From Saitoella complicata NRRL Y-17804 (taxonomy: Eukaryota; Ascomycota; Saitoellomycetes; Saitoellales; Saitoellaceae), in the NCBI RefSeq assembly GCF_001661265.1, contig NW_017566992.1, positions 465,514 to 529,513 on the forward strand: a stretch of 64,000 nucleotides of DNA, in the 5' to 3' direction. Every line of letters begins with the position of its first letter. Position 1 is the stretch's first letter. Shown here piece after piece: positions 31,103-40,622 of this stretch. The position numbers were made by a program, and so were the translations under genes. Under the pieces are notes generated by a model. That model had not been told where the DNA came from. It did no database searches and saw only the letters and a program-made list of their open reading frames with translations.

Positions 31103-31752
31103 TCATTGTTGCCCATTAGATCCATTTGGCGGGAATGCTTGTGAAACAGGCTGCTCCTGGGGTTCTTGCGGTTGTTCAACTTGGGTAGCCTGTGCAATCT
31201 GTTCTGGGTGTTGAGCGTGCGCGGCGGCCTGTTTGGGCACCCAGGTGTTGAAATACTGTTCAGGCTGGAGCGTGGCCGTTATATAGGATCATCAGGAGAA
31301 CTCTCTGCGTTTAACAAACCCTGCTGCTGGTTCGTTCCCGCAACAGCTGCCTCGCTCTCGATGTATCCGTTCAGCTGTGCGAAGTTACGGAAGTCGGCGG
31401 CAACACCCGGGTGACGCTCGGCGAGGATCTCAACGACGCGAGCACCCTCGTTGACCTGATATATCTCGCGCTGAGTATCAACAGTAAGTCTTAACCTTAT
31501 AGACGTACAAGGTGGAGATGACACTACCGTGGTGACAAACGATTCGACACAGGATCTAGCATATCCCTTTCAACGGGACGCAGTTCACGCATCGTCGCAA
31601 GTTCTGTCAAGTAATCCTTCGTGGTATGCAACTCCCCCGTGTATGCCACGAGCCATTCAGCAAACCTTGCCCACTTATGACCCAAACAGAGTCACGCATA
31701 TAATATCAGCGACATACGCTGCCACATCCTTGGATTGTCGAGCAATCTGTGT
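31103..31752 (-). pseudogene. unknown family 1, member C (broken)
   Basis: Gap-free similarity to the first exon of members A and B: LLDNPRMWQRMSL, then GHKWARFAEWLVAYTGELHTT and KDYLTELATMREL, ERDMLDPVSNRLSP. The reading frame is interrupted inside the conserved MSL..FAF segment and the start codon region has drifted. Beyond the likely intron comes a well-formed stretch (REIYQVNEGARVVEILAERH...ADFRNFAQLNGYIESEAA). A 64-nt intron-like gap (GTTTGT...AACAG) then leads to a Gln/Pro-rich tail ending SNGQQ, as in the siblings. The order of parts matches A and B, so this is a decayed tandem copy. Confidence 0.5.
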
Positions 31753-32389
31753 TTTCCTTGGGCTTTGTTTCGATCGACTTCTTGGGCTTGCAATAGAAGC
31801 GTTCATACATGAGCGGTGTACGTGACAGGTATCGCGGCCGTGGGCCCCTGTCGCGGAAGGCGCATGTCCTCAAGTGAGGTGGAGTGGACCCAAATATTGA
31901 TCAGCTAACTCTCCTGGGGTTACGGGTCTCACTTGCAGTTGTGGCGGCTGTACGTTTGTGTTCCTTTGGGGTTCTACAACTCCCACGCGGGAGGTCGCTT
32001 TGTGCTATCATATACACTTCGACAAACTCATATTCCGCGCATACTTTCTTGTTTTTCAGTATCGCACAGCCGTCGTCGATCTTCCATCGTTATCCACTAA
32101 TCACTTGAAGCGTATCACTCCACCTGAACATACGCGTACTGGACTTTGAGATCTTGCAGGAGTTTTCGCCCATACCTGTCCTAACAATGCGGATCCTCCT
32201 CACCCTAAACGAGCGGGATACGAAGTCATTCGTGCGTTTCGAGAGGTCCGCCTCAGCGAACGTTAACCCTGATCATTGATCATACAAGTCTTTTCGAAGT
32301 TTCTGTAGATATACTGCTGCTCGTTGTGCCGATAATTGTATACTTGTACCTTAATCTGAGTTGTGCTGTCTTAATCGCCGGCTCAAAAG
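31753..32389. other. intergenic between family-1 members C and B
   Basis: About 640 bp of lower GC than the flanks. Only short unrecognised ORFs; nothing assigned. Confidence 0.5.
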
Positions 32390-33140
32390 TCAACCGCGTA
32401 TGTGCCTTAGTATTGCACGCCAAGCTGACCCTGACAGACCAGGCCTTCGGCGAAGCCCTGAACCCTCGTCGTCAGAATTGTGGAGGTCAGCAGGGGCAGT
32501 TTGTTCAGCAGGTTGCGGGTGTTGTTGCTGTTGCTGCTGTTGCTGCTGTTGTTGCTGTTCGTGTGGTTGTTGTTGAGGTAGCGGCTGCGCCGCCTGCTGA
32601 CCGTTCACGCCTGTCGCCAGATGTAACCCCCAGTACGGCATCGATGTTTGAGATGTAGGCGGGACGGGAATTCTCTCCGCCCTCGGCAGCGGCGGTTGGG
32701 ACGTTTCGTCTATATCCATCTGACTGAGAATTCCATATTGGAAAACTGAAGGGTATCAGCACCAATGCCCTGAAAGCGTGCTGGGAGACTGATAACATGG
32801 TAGAACTGGAGTGCCTCATTCTGGAGAAATAATAAGCTTCAGTCCGGAGAGAGATACGGCACACACTGGCCTGAATAGAATAAGGCGAGAGACGCCTTGA
32901 AACGAACGACAACATGCTTGCTTCGACCCGTCCCAGCTCTCTTTGATTACCAAGTGCCGTCAGGTAAAGTTCGGTTGTTTCCAAGTCCCACACATAACAT
33001 CGGACAAGGTCGTCTACGCTAGTCCAAAACTGCCCGGACGCGCAAACGAAAGCGAACGATGGGAGTGACATGCCTTGCCACAACCTTTCGTCGTCCATAT
33101 GGCTGAGCATCCAGGTATCCGGACGAGGCGGTTGTGCCAT
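32390..33140 (-). pseudogene. unknown family 1, member B (probably damaged)
   Basis: The ATG at 33140 opens a first exon of about 92 codons, equal in length and pattern to member A: DTWML, WQGMSLPSFAFVCA, FWTSVDDL, YLTAL, QREL, MLSFVSRRLSP. A donor GTGTGC and acceptor TCTCCAG remove about 45 nt. The second exon reads NEALQFYHVISLPARFQGIGAD, aligned with MEVTVFRHTSSLCFRNSDFGAE of member A. After that point the similarity continues in a different frame (YGILSQMDIDE), leading to a poly-Gln run, HPQPAEQ and a SDDEGSG plus RRR tail. This indicates one frame break, unless an unusual splice is used. A 211-codon unspliced ORF exists but ends in Thr/Ala repeats and matches A less well. Confidence 0.45.
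32519..32559. repeat. CTG/CAG trinucleotide microsatellite
   Basis: About 13 consecutive triplets of TTG/CTG type. On the minus strand it encodes the poly-Gln run of family-1 member B; in another frame it encodes Thr/Ala. Confidence 0.9.
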
Positions 33141-33324
33141 TTCTCTGTATTTTTTATTCTGGAATTGGTGACCTTCCTGATTGCTGTCGTTGCGATCGCG
33201 ATCGCTCACACGACATGCGTTGTCAGGTACCTACCTGTCAGGTGGAGCGGGGAGGGAGATCAATGCCTGATCTGGCACGGTTTCCTGGTTTATTTATGTC
33301 GGTTTTACCATATATCTCAGTACA

Positions 33325-33447
33325 GGCGATGTGGTGTAGTGGTAGCGCTGCCGCCTTTGGCCTGTGGGGGGGACACCTCCTGCCGCCTCTGGCCTGTGGC
33401 AAAGTCACTGGGTCAATTCCCCCGTGCTTCACCTTTTATTTCCTTTT
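33325..33447 (+). ncRNA. tRNA-like pol III element 3 with internal duplication
   Basis: Box-A-like GTGTAGTGGTAGCGC (from about 33333) and box-B-like GGGTCAATTCCC (near 33410), followed by TTTTATTTCCTTTT. The 20-bp unit CTGCCGCCT[TC]TGGCCTGTGG occurs at 33348-33367 and 33380-33399; each copy can fold as GCCGC/GTGGC with a 9-nt loop where the anticodon arm would be. The ends do not pair as an acceptor stem, so this is a tRNA-derived element or relic, not a functional tRNA. Confidence 0.4.
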
Positions 33448-33643
33448 GACCTGATTGGTGGGTGATAAGTGCGCAATCTATTCGCACGGGCCTCTTCCGT
33501 AGCCGGGCGCGAACGCGTGGGAAACAGGAGCCGCTGAATTTGTGAGGAGCTGAACAGGTGAAGTAACCAAAGATGCTTGCAAATAAGTATTGGATAGGAG
33601 AATGATGCTGTCTCAAAATGCTGTTGCCCAAACACGCTCCCCG

Positions 33644-35107
33644 TCACACCTTCCCCAACACCCTCCACCCCGCCTCCTTCCCCAAAACCTCCCTCTGCTT
33701 CCATACTTTAACCCACCATAACACCACCGCCGCCAACACGAACGTCCCGCCCGCAAACCCAATCGCGCCCAAATACGAATCCGCCCCAATCTTCCCATCA
33801 TCTTTCATCCGCTGAACGAGTGCTAAGGCGATTGGTTCTGCGAATGTTGTGGGTAGGACGATGTTGATCCATTGCATCGAGAGTCCTGCGCCGAGGTTCG
33901 AGACACCGACGACTTCCGCGGTGATGGGGGTGCAGAGGACCCAGAATACTCCCGAGACGGCGCCGTGGAGGATACAGAAGAATATCATCACACCATATGA
34001 CCTGCCAAACATCCAGATGACTAAACATGTCAAGCCAGCGAAGAACGTCGCTCCGATGCCCATGTTGATGCGCCCCGTACGGTCCCCGTAGTATCCCGTC
34101 AGTGGTCGTCCAACCGCCATCGCCGCCGTTACGATTGCACTGAGGTGTGATGCTTGAGATTGTGTCATCCCCGTAGCCACAGCATACGACGAGATCGAGA
34201 ACAAAGCAACAATGTACCCCAACATCGACAAGAACCCCCATGCCAACACAGCGACATACCCAGTATTCCTCAACAACCCTAAATCCCACGGCCGCATCTT
34301 ATCCCCTACCAGCTTCGCCCGACTCCTCAACAACAGAATTGCAGTCCCAAGTACCACCCCAGCTACGATCGCTGATATGCGGAATGCCCACGGTAAAGAG
34401 ATTTGCTGAATCATCGCATTTGTCCCCAAACTAAACGCCATACCTCCAAACCCGCTCCCCGCAGCCATGATCCCCGACGCGAGCGCTCGTCGTGTCGAGA
34501 ACCACTGCCCCGGTAGCCCGATGGCGGGAACGAAGAGAAATCCCATACCCCAACCAAACATGACACCTTGCCCGAGGAAAAGCATCCACAACCGAGGTGG
34601 GGCGAAGGAACTCAGGATTAACCCACCGACCTCCAACACCAACCCTATCGTCATCACGACCTTGAAGTGCCATACGCCTGAGAGGTATGTAGCGAGTGGT
34701 GCGATTAGCATTGCTTGTGATACGGATAGTCCACCGACGAAAGCGAAGTCCATGGAGGAGGCGCCGGGGAAGTAGTCGTTTGCGAGGTAATGTGAGAGGT
34801 AGACTCCGAATGACGAGTTGATACCCCATGAACTCGCCGTAACGCCGAACGCTGCGGCGACTACGACCCACCCATATCCGCCGTTTGGTGGCACGTCTTG
34901 TACGGTTGCTTTGATTTCGGTAGATCCGGAGGCGGTGGTTGTCAGTACTGGATGCTGTACTTTCTCTGAACGCGTGTTGGGGAGGACGGGGGTATCCTCG
35001 TGCGCCGGCTGCGGCAACGGATCGAGCTCCAAATCTCGTAAATCTTTGTCGTTCATGCCCACTGACAGCGTCGAAGCTGATCCCGTATCGTGTTCATGCT
35101 TCGCCAT
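33644..35107 (-). CDS. MFS transporter, monocarboxylate-transporter (MCH/SLC16-like) family
   Basis: Single exon, 487 aa from an ATG. A hydrophilic N-terminus of about 70 residues is followed by PPNGGYGWVVVAAAF, the signature [DP]-G-G-[WY]-GW-V of the monocarboxylate porter family. Next come NSSFGVYLSHYL (TM1-2 loop) and GWGMGFLFVPAIGLPGQWFSTRRALASGI (TM4-5). A charged central loop follows, then MAVGRPLTGYYGDRTGRINMG (R-P-x-x-G-x-x-x-D-R, typical of TM8). Twelve helices can be counted. In fungi this family includes riboflavin (Mch5) and other carriers; not all carry monocarboxylates, so the substrate is open. The gene is divergent from Argonaute. Confidence 0.92.
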   Translation of the reverse strand: MAKHEHDTGSASTLSVGMNDKDLRDLELDPLPQPAHEDTPVLPNTRSEKVQHPVLTTTASGSTEIKATVQDVPPNGGYGWVVVAAAFGVTASSWGINSSFGVYLSHYLANDYFPGASSMDFAFVGGLSVSQAMLIAPLATYLSGVWHFKVVMTIGLVLEVGGLILSSFAPPRLWMLFLGQGVMFGWGMGFLFVPAIGLPGQWFSTRRALASGIMAAGSGFGGMAFSLGTNAMIQQISLPWAFRISAIVAGVVLGTAILLLRSRAKLVGDKMRPWDLGLLRNTGYVAVLAWGFLSMLGYIVALFSISSYAVATGMTQSQASHLSAIVTAAMAVGRPLTGYYGDRTGRINMGIGATFFAGLTCLVIWMFGRSYGVMIFFCILHGAVSGVFWVLCTPITAEVVGVSNLGAGLSMQWINIVLPTTFAEPIALALVQRMKDDGKIGADSYLGAIGFAGGTFVLAAVVLWWVKVWKQREVLGKEAGWRVLGKV

Positions 35108-35538
35108 CCTAATAATCAGAGGAGATGGAAGAGGTAGAGCTTGGGGACCCCAGATTTTCGCTACGAGGAAGAGCGGGGGACATCTAGTCCGGCGTTAAAG
35201 TTTCGAACCGCCGACTGCGCATCTCGGCACGGGCCTTCCGAGATGCTGGTTGCTATGGGGATGAGATGGACGAGCGGGACCATGCATCCGGATTGCTGAA
35301 AAATAAAGATGGAAGGGAGTTCGAGAGGGTGGAGGTTGTCGTTCGTGTTCGTAGCAGATTGCCTCTCCCTTCCCGTCGGCAGCGTCATGCACATCATACG
35401 ACATCCCCAACACGCAGCCGGGCACGGGCCGTTCTTCGACAATGGAGGAGAGCAAGGGTTGGAGAGACGGGCAGTGCCGTCACGCCCTCGTCGTCTCCCG
35501 TCCCACTCCACCGACCGTCCATCCATCTTCACGTCAAG
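35108..35538. promoter_or_regulatory. divergent promoter, MCT-type transporter / Argonaute
   Basis: 431 bp between two divergent ATGs. An ORF in frame with Argonaute runs back through this region but gives Arg/Ser-rich nonsense, so I place the Argonaute start at 35539. No specific site was assigned. Confidence 0.5.
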
Positions 35539-38470
35539 ATGCCAGCCCGCGGCGAAGCTCCCATCCAAGTAACCGGATTCTACCGCCGTCCCGGATTCAG
35601 CACAGCCGGAGCCGCGGCTCAAGTCAAGTTGAATCACTACAAGGTCACGAAGTTACCTACCGGGACGATTTATCAGTATGATGTACGTATTCCTCATTCG
35701 TCCTCCACTCCTCTGTACGCGTGTTCCTCTGGTGTTCGGTTGAGCTTTCTCGCTGCATCGCACACGGCATCAGAGTACGTGGACGTTCTACGAGGACGGA
35801 GAGGTCAATGCAATTCACGCTCGAACAAGCTCGCTAATGCTTCGCTTTGCCAGGTTACCATCGGCTCCGACGACGCCTCCCCCGCCGTCCGCCGTAAAGT
35901 CTGGTCGGCCCCCTCCGTCCAAGAAGAATTCGGCGAAAAAAAAGTCATCTTCGATGGTCGTAAGATCGCATACTCCCTCGGTCCCCTCCCCTTCGGTAAC
36001 GATTTCACCAAAGACGTCGACCTCTCCGCCGGCGCCGAAAAGGCGGGAGGAGACGCGAAGGGCAAGGATAGGAAAAACGTGTTCAAGGTCAGGGTCAAGT
36101 ACACCAACCAAATCAACCTCGAGGTTTTACAAAGGTTCGTGGAGAATAAGTGGGGGAAGGATGAGAGTGTGTTGCAGGCTATCAATTTGCTTGATAATCT
36201 TTTGCGTCAGACGCCTGCGCGATTGTTCAAATCCGTTGGCCGTAACTTCTTCCAAGGTGGTCGTGCGAGGCCTTTGGCGGGTGGTGTTGAGGCTTGGAAG
36301 GGGATTTTCCAGAGTGTGCGTCCCACGCTTGGGTGTTTGACCGTCAACGTCGATACCGCCACGACTGTCTTCTGGTCCGGCGGGATCACCCTCGTCGATT
36401 TGTCCGTCCTCATCCTTGGCCGTAGAGGCCCCCAGGATCTACAGAGGATGAGCGATAGGGATATGAAGTTGTTGAATCGGGAGTTAAAGGGCGTAGGGTT
36501 TTTCGTGAAGCATAGGGGTGAGAAGGCGGAGGGGATAAGCCAGAAAATCAAGCGTGTCCTCCCGACGAACTCGCAAACAACCAAATTCCAACTCGGTGCC
36601 GATCGCGATACCGGTGCCGGCGGGACAGAATCAACCCTCTCCGCCTACTTTCTCCAAAAATACAACAAACGCCTCGCACACCCAACCCTCCCAATTCTCG
36701 AAACAATGCGCAAAGAGAAAATCCCAATGGAGTTGTGCTTCACCACCCCCAGCCAAAAATACCTCCGCAAATTAAATGAGAGGCAGACATCCGACATGAT
36801 CAAAATCACGTGTACGCGTCCCAACGAACGCGGTTCCGAGATTAGGCAGAATGTACAGGATTTGGGGTGGGAGAGGGATGGGTATTTGAAGGAGTATGGG
36901 ATGGGGATTGCGGGGGAGATGATGGTTAGTGAGGCGAGGGTGTTGCCCGCGCCGAAGATCGTGTATGGGAAGGCGAGTCGGGAGGCGGTTGTCCAGCCTC
37001 GTGACGGGAAATGGAACCTCCAGGGAAAAAAGATGTTTGAGGCGAAGTTGACGAAGGGGTGGGGTGTCCTCGTGTTTGATTCGCCGAATCGGTTGCCGCA
37101 ACAGGCCGTGCAGAATTTTTGTCGGCAGTTTGTGACGGTGGCTGTTGATATGGGTCTCACCTTCGGCAACAAAACCCCGCCGATCGCGTACGCGAACCCA
37201 CAAGGCTCCATCCAACAGGAAATCACGAATATCTGGCGCGCGGCCGGGAATGCCGTCAACGCTCGCCCGGATATGTTGGTGTTTGTCGTTCCCTCTGCAG
37301 GGGCGGAGTTGTATGGTGAGATTAAACGGGTTTGTGATATTGAGTTGGGGGTGGCGAGTCAGGTTTTGCAGGGGAAACACGTCATGCAGGCGAAACCGCA
37401 GTATTGTGCGAATGTTGTGATGAAGTGGAATTGTAAGTTGGGTGGGGTTAATGTTGTGCTTGGGCCGGGAGGGTTGCCGCTTGATGCGAAGGAGCCGACG
37501 GTACGTTCTCTCCACCCCCGGAGACTATGTTTTTGGTGACAGTGACTAATGGGAACGTAGATCTTGCTGGGTGCGGATGTCTCGCATCCCTCTCCTGGGT
37601 CCTCCAAGCCGTCGTTTGCTACGGTTACCGGAAGCACAGATTTGCAGGCTACCAAGTACGCCGCTGTCTCCCGTACCCAGGCTCGTCGTCAGGAATTGGT
37701 CGGTGAGATGAAGGCAATGGTCACCTCCCTTCTCCGCTCATTTTATAAAAACACGAAGCAGAAGCCGAAGAGGGTCTTGTATTTCCGTGATGGTGTCAGT
37801 GAGGGGCAGTTCAAGCAGGTTATGGATACAGAGATTCAGGATATCATTGGTATATCATGGAATTATCTTCTGGCTAGCTGAAGCTAACTCCGCGGTATAG
37901 AGGCTTGCAATGGATTGGAAGCTGGGTATAGGCCCAAGATTACGGTTTGTATCGTGCAGAAGAGGCATCATACCCGTTTCTTCCCGAGCAGCCAGAATGC
38001 GACGGATAGGAACGGCAATGCCGTTCCCGGGACTTTGGTCGACAGGACCGTCACTCACCCGAGCGAATTTGATTTCTGTAAGATATAAGAGTGATATGTC
38101 TCTCGAATTGAGCTAACTCCGTGTCCTCACAGTCCTCGTCGCCCATACCGCTCTCCAAGGAACCGCCCGCCCGACTCACTACCACGTCATCCACGACGAA
38201 AACAAATTCTCTGTCAACCACTTCCAGACGTTGGTTTACAACATGTCCTACGTCTACGCTCGTTCCACTACCAGCGTGTCCCTCGTTCCCGTCGTTTACT
38301 ACGCCCATTTGGCGTCTGCTAGGGTTAGGTACCATGATACGTCCTCGGATTACAGCGAGACGGAGACGACGGTTAGTAGTGGGCATGGATCTGGAGAGAA
38401 GGAGGATGCGGAGGTGACGGCTTTGCCGCCTATTAAGGGTGATTTGGCGCAAGTTATGTACTTTATGTAA
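35539..38470 (+). CDS. Argonaute (RNA interference effector)
   Basis: Binds small RNAs and slices or silences complementary transcripts. Exons 35539-35682, 35854-37500, 37561-37849, 37901-38077 and 38133-38470, 864 aa. Introns are GTACGT-CAG, GTACGT-TAG, GTATAT-TAG and GTAAGA-CAG, with CTAAT/CTAAC branch sites. The N domain is followed by ArgoL1 (LLDNLLRQTPARLFKSVGRNFF), PAZ (about 215-330), ArgoL2 and the MID/PIWI domain. Catalytic residues are visible: Asp in LLGADVSHPSPG, Asp in RDGVSEGQF and His in ARPTHYHVIHDEN, so slicing is likely retained. The long G-rich N-terminus of some Argonautes is absent. Intron 1 is 171 nt, divisible by three and free of stops, so retention would add 57 residues. 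Confidence 0.96.
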
Positions 38471-39161
38471 CCTGGCTTTCGTCACGGAGGTAGGTGTGCG
38501 ATTAGTTAGGAGTGTATGAGATTCGAGAGAGTGTTTGTGTCTTGTTTTTTATTTTTCGATGTGTGACCGATGGATCTCGACTAAACATGAAGGGCGATGA
38601 AAATCTGTGGTGGTACAGAGATTCATGTCGGTCTTGTTTATTTGCTGCTGTTGAGATCTGGGCGTGCGCTACGGTGGTTGCCGGAATATTAGTTTTTGCG
38701 TGGATTTGAGTTGTGGGAAGAGTACGGTACCATGCTGAGATCGCACGAATCGTATACTATTTATACTGCTTATCCCTATTGCTTGGGTTCTGTTTCAAAG
38801 CCCTTTAGCAGGTCATCATATCATATACACGTGTTACCATTCACGTTCTCACGCTGTGCTCATATGGAAAAGTAGCTTACGTGCGAGGATCCGGAGTTGG
38901 TAATGGAAGTATAAACCCTTGTTGGACCGGAGCTCGAGTGCGATTCTTGGAAAACATGGCATGCATCAAAATAGTGACAAGAGAGATCCAATCGACTACA
39001 TTCCTTCGTCGCTATGAAATGATGTACAACCCAACCCATCCCTCCCCGTACCAATAAACTCCAGTTAAAAAACAAAACATAAGTCCGTAAGAAAAATTCC
39101 CACACCATATGCGCGCGCATCCACTCATTTATCGTACACTGAAGGAAGGGGAGACAGTTGG
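38471..39161. other. intergenic between convergent genes
   Basis: 691 bp between the Argonaute stop and the next gene's stop. AT-rich, only short ORFs; nothing seen. Confidence 0.6.
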
Positions 39162-39914
39162 TTACCCAACACTCAACCTCCTCCTCCTCTTCCCCAACCC
39201 ATCAATCTCAACCTTCAACACCTCCTCCTCCGTCGCCCACGCGATCCACATAGCCTGAATCAAGACCCACTCCCTCTCCCTGCCTTGCTGTGTACTCGCA
39301 TCCGCCGCCCCACTCGCTGCGGCTACGCCTGGTACTGCGTCCGGTTCCCGAACAATGAGGTACGGGACTTTGGGGTCGAGGGACGGGTTTGATGGATCTG
39401 GATGGATTTCCTCGAGAGAGAGTTGAGTGTTTCCGTTTGCGCCGGTCCAAGTATGCTGTCCTGACGACTTCCACTCCGAACCCACCCCACCCAAGATGAA
39501 TGATAGCGTGTGCGGCCGCTCCATCCCGACAGATGCTCGACGCGTCTCAGCGCCTTGTAGCTCGACATATTTCTGAGAAAACTTGGCGATGATTTTGTTT
39601 GTGAGCACGTCCCTAACCTTCGTATGTCTCAATATAGAGTGGTATTCCATATTCAACACAGGAACATGTTTCGCGGCTCCTCCGCCCTCGGGAAGGACGA
39701 GGCGCTGTAACTGCAGATCATGGAAATGTCGAGATGAAGCACGGATGGCTGGTCGAGTTAAGAGGTAATGCGTGGTGGGCGCCGGCGCATGCGTGATGGT
39801 GACAGCGTCGGCGGTGGTTTGGACGATGGGGATGAGGAGGGGTGGTGGGACTGGAACGGAGGCGAGCAAAGGCGACAACGGCGGCTCGCGTTGTGGGGTC
39901 TGGTGGGTAGTCAT
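39162..39914 (-). CDS. protein of unknown function, 250 aa
   Basis: Not recognised. Single exon from an ATG, ending KRRRRLSVG. The N-terminal 45 residues are Pro-rich. Residues about 60-200 look like a beta-rich folded domain (HYLLTRPAIR, VLNMEYHSILRHTKVRDVLTNKIIAKF, HTLSFILGG, HTWTGANGNTQLSL, VPYLIVREPD). The end is helical and basic (EREWVLIQAMWIAWATEEEV, GLGKRRRR). The alternating strands and W-x-G motifs remind me of tubby/LURP-like beta barrels, but I would not assign that. Cytosolic or nuclear; no signal peptide. Confidence 0.65.
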   Translation of the reverse strand: MTTHQTPQREPPLSPLLASVPVPPPLLIPIVQTTADAVTITHAPAPTTHYLLTRPAIRASSRHFHDLQLQRLVLPEGGGAAKHVPVLNMEYHSILRHTKVRDVLTNKIIAKFSQKYVELQGAETRRASVGMERPHTLSFILGGVGSEWKSSGQHTWTGANGNTQLSLEEIHPDPSNPSLDPKVPYLIVREPDAVPGVAAASGAADASTQQGREREWVLIQAMWIAWATEEEVLKVEIDGLGKRRRRLSVG

Positions 39915-40622
39915 GCTGGTATTCGTCGAAGGGGTACTTGTGATTATTTTGGAGGAGAGAAGAGGAGGAGGAGGAGGAGGAGGAGTTTTATGGAGTGCAA
40001 GGTTTCTGGGGTGCTGACGTCATGCGTATGGCAGGTATCGCGTATACGCAGAGCACGACGGAGATTAACTTTGGAAGGGAGAGTCGTTCGAAATATTAAT
40101 TCGAGAAGATTGTTTATATTCGTCCGGGTTCGAATCGCCTCTCTTGATCCGCAGTAGCTACTGTGCCGTATGGTCATGATGGAGGGAAGCAGGAGAGGGA
40201 TGAGGAGCTCATCTTTCGCGCCCGTATCGGAGTCGGAGTCTCTCCAAATCCGGCGACCGGCTCGGCGGTAAGCTTGGCTGTCGATCTTCCAAGCTTTGCC
40301 CTGCTGCTTGTCGACCACAGCCGGCTCATGGCCAGTCGGTGTAACCGAGCATGTGCCCGATGACTCGACCATTGTGATAAGATTTTGGAAGGAGCCGAGG
40401 AAAATACCGGTTTAGGGTTGTAGTTGTAAAGAAATCACCAGTCATAGGAAGTCTACTGTGCACCATTGCCCGCGTTGGTAGTAAACTCACTCCACATGCC
40501 CATGTCCACGCCCGGATCAAGTCATGTCCACGTCGTATGGGTACCGGTGCAGGCGCACTACCCAAACCATCAACCCCCATCCTCCAACCCTCCCCGTCTC
40601 TACTCTCCTCTCCTCTATCCCT
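39915..40622. other. promoter of the 250-aa protein; GGA microsatellite
   Basis: 708 bp between two minus-strand genes. A run of about seven GGA triplets lies at 39964-39985, about 50 bp upstream of the start codon. A 142-codon minus-strand ORF covers it but gives poly-Leu and no motif. A string GGTTCGAATC near 40128 resembles a box B but has no partner box A. Confidence 0.5.

Noticed and set aside
32326-32658. Plus-strand ORF with Val/Ala repeats over the CTG microsatellite
   Set aside because: Product of the microsatellite read in the opposite direction; the minus strand shows family similarity.
36772-37515. 247-codon minus-strand ORF inside Argonaute
   Set aside because: Overlaps the PIWI-coding exon; Arg/His/Pro-rich translation without any domain.
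40120-40140. Box-B-like GGTTCGAATC string
   Set aside because: No box A at a usable distance and no clover-leaf pairing; not a tRNA.
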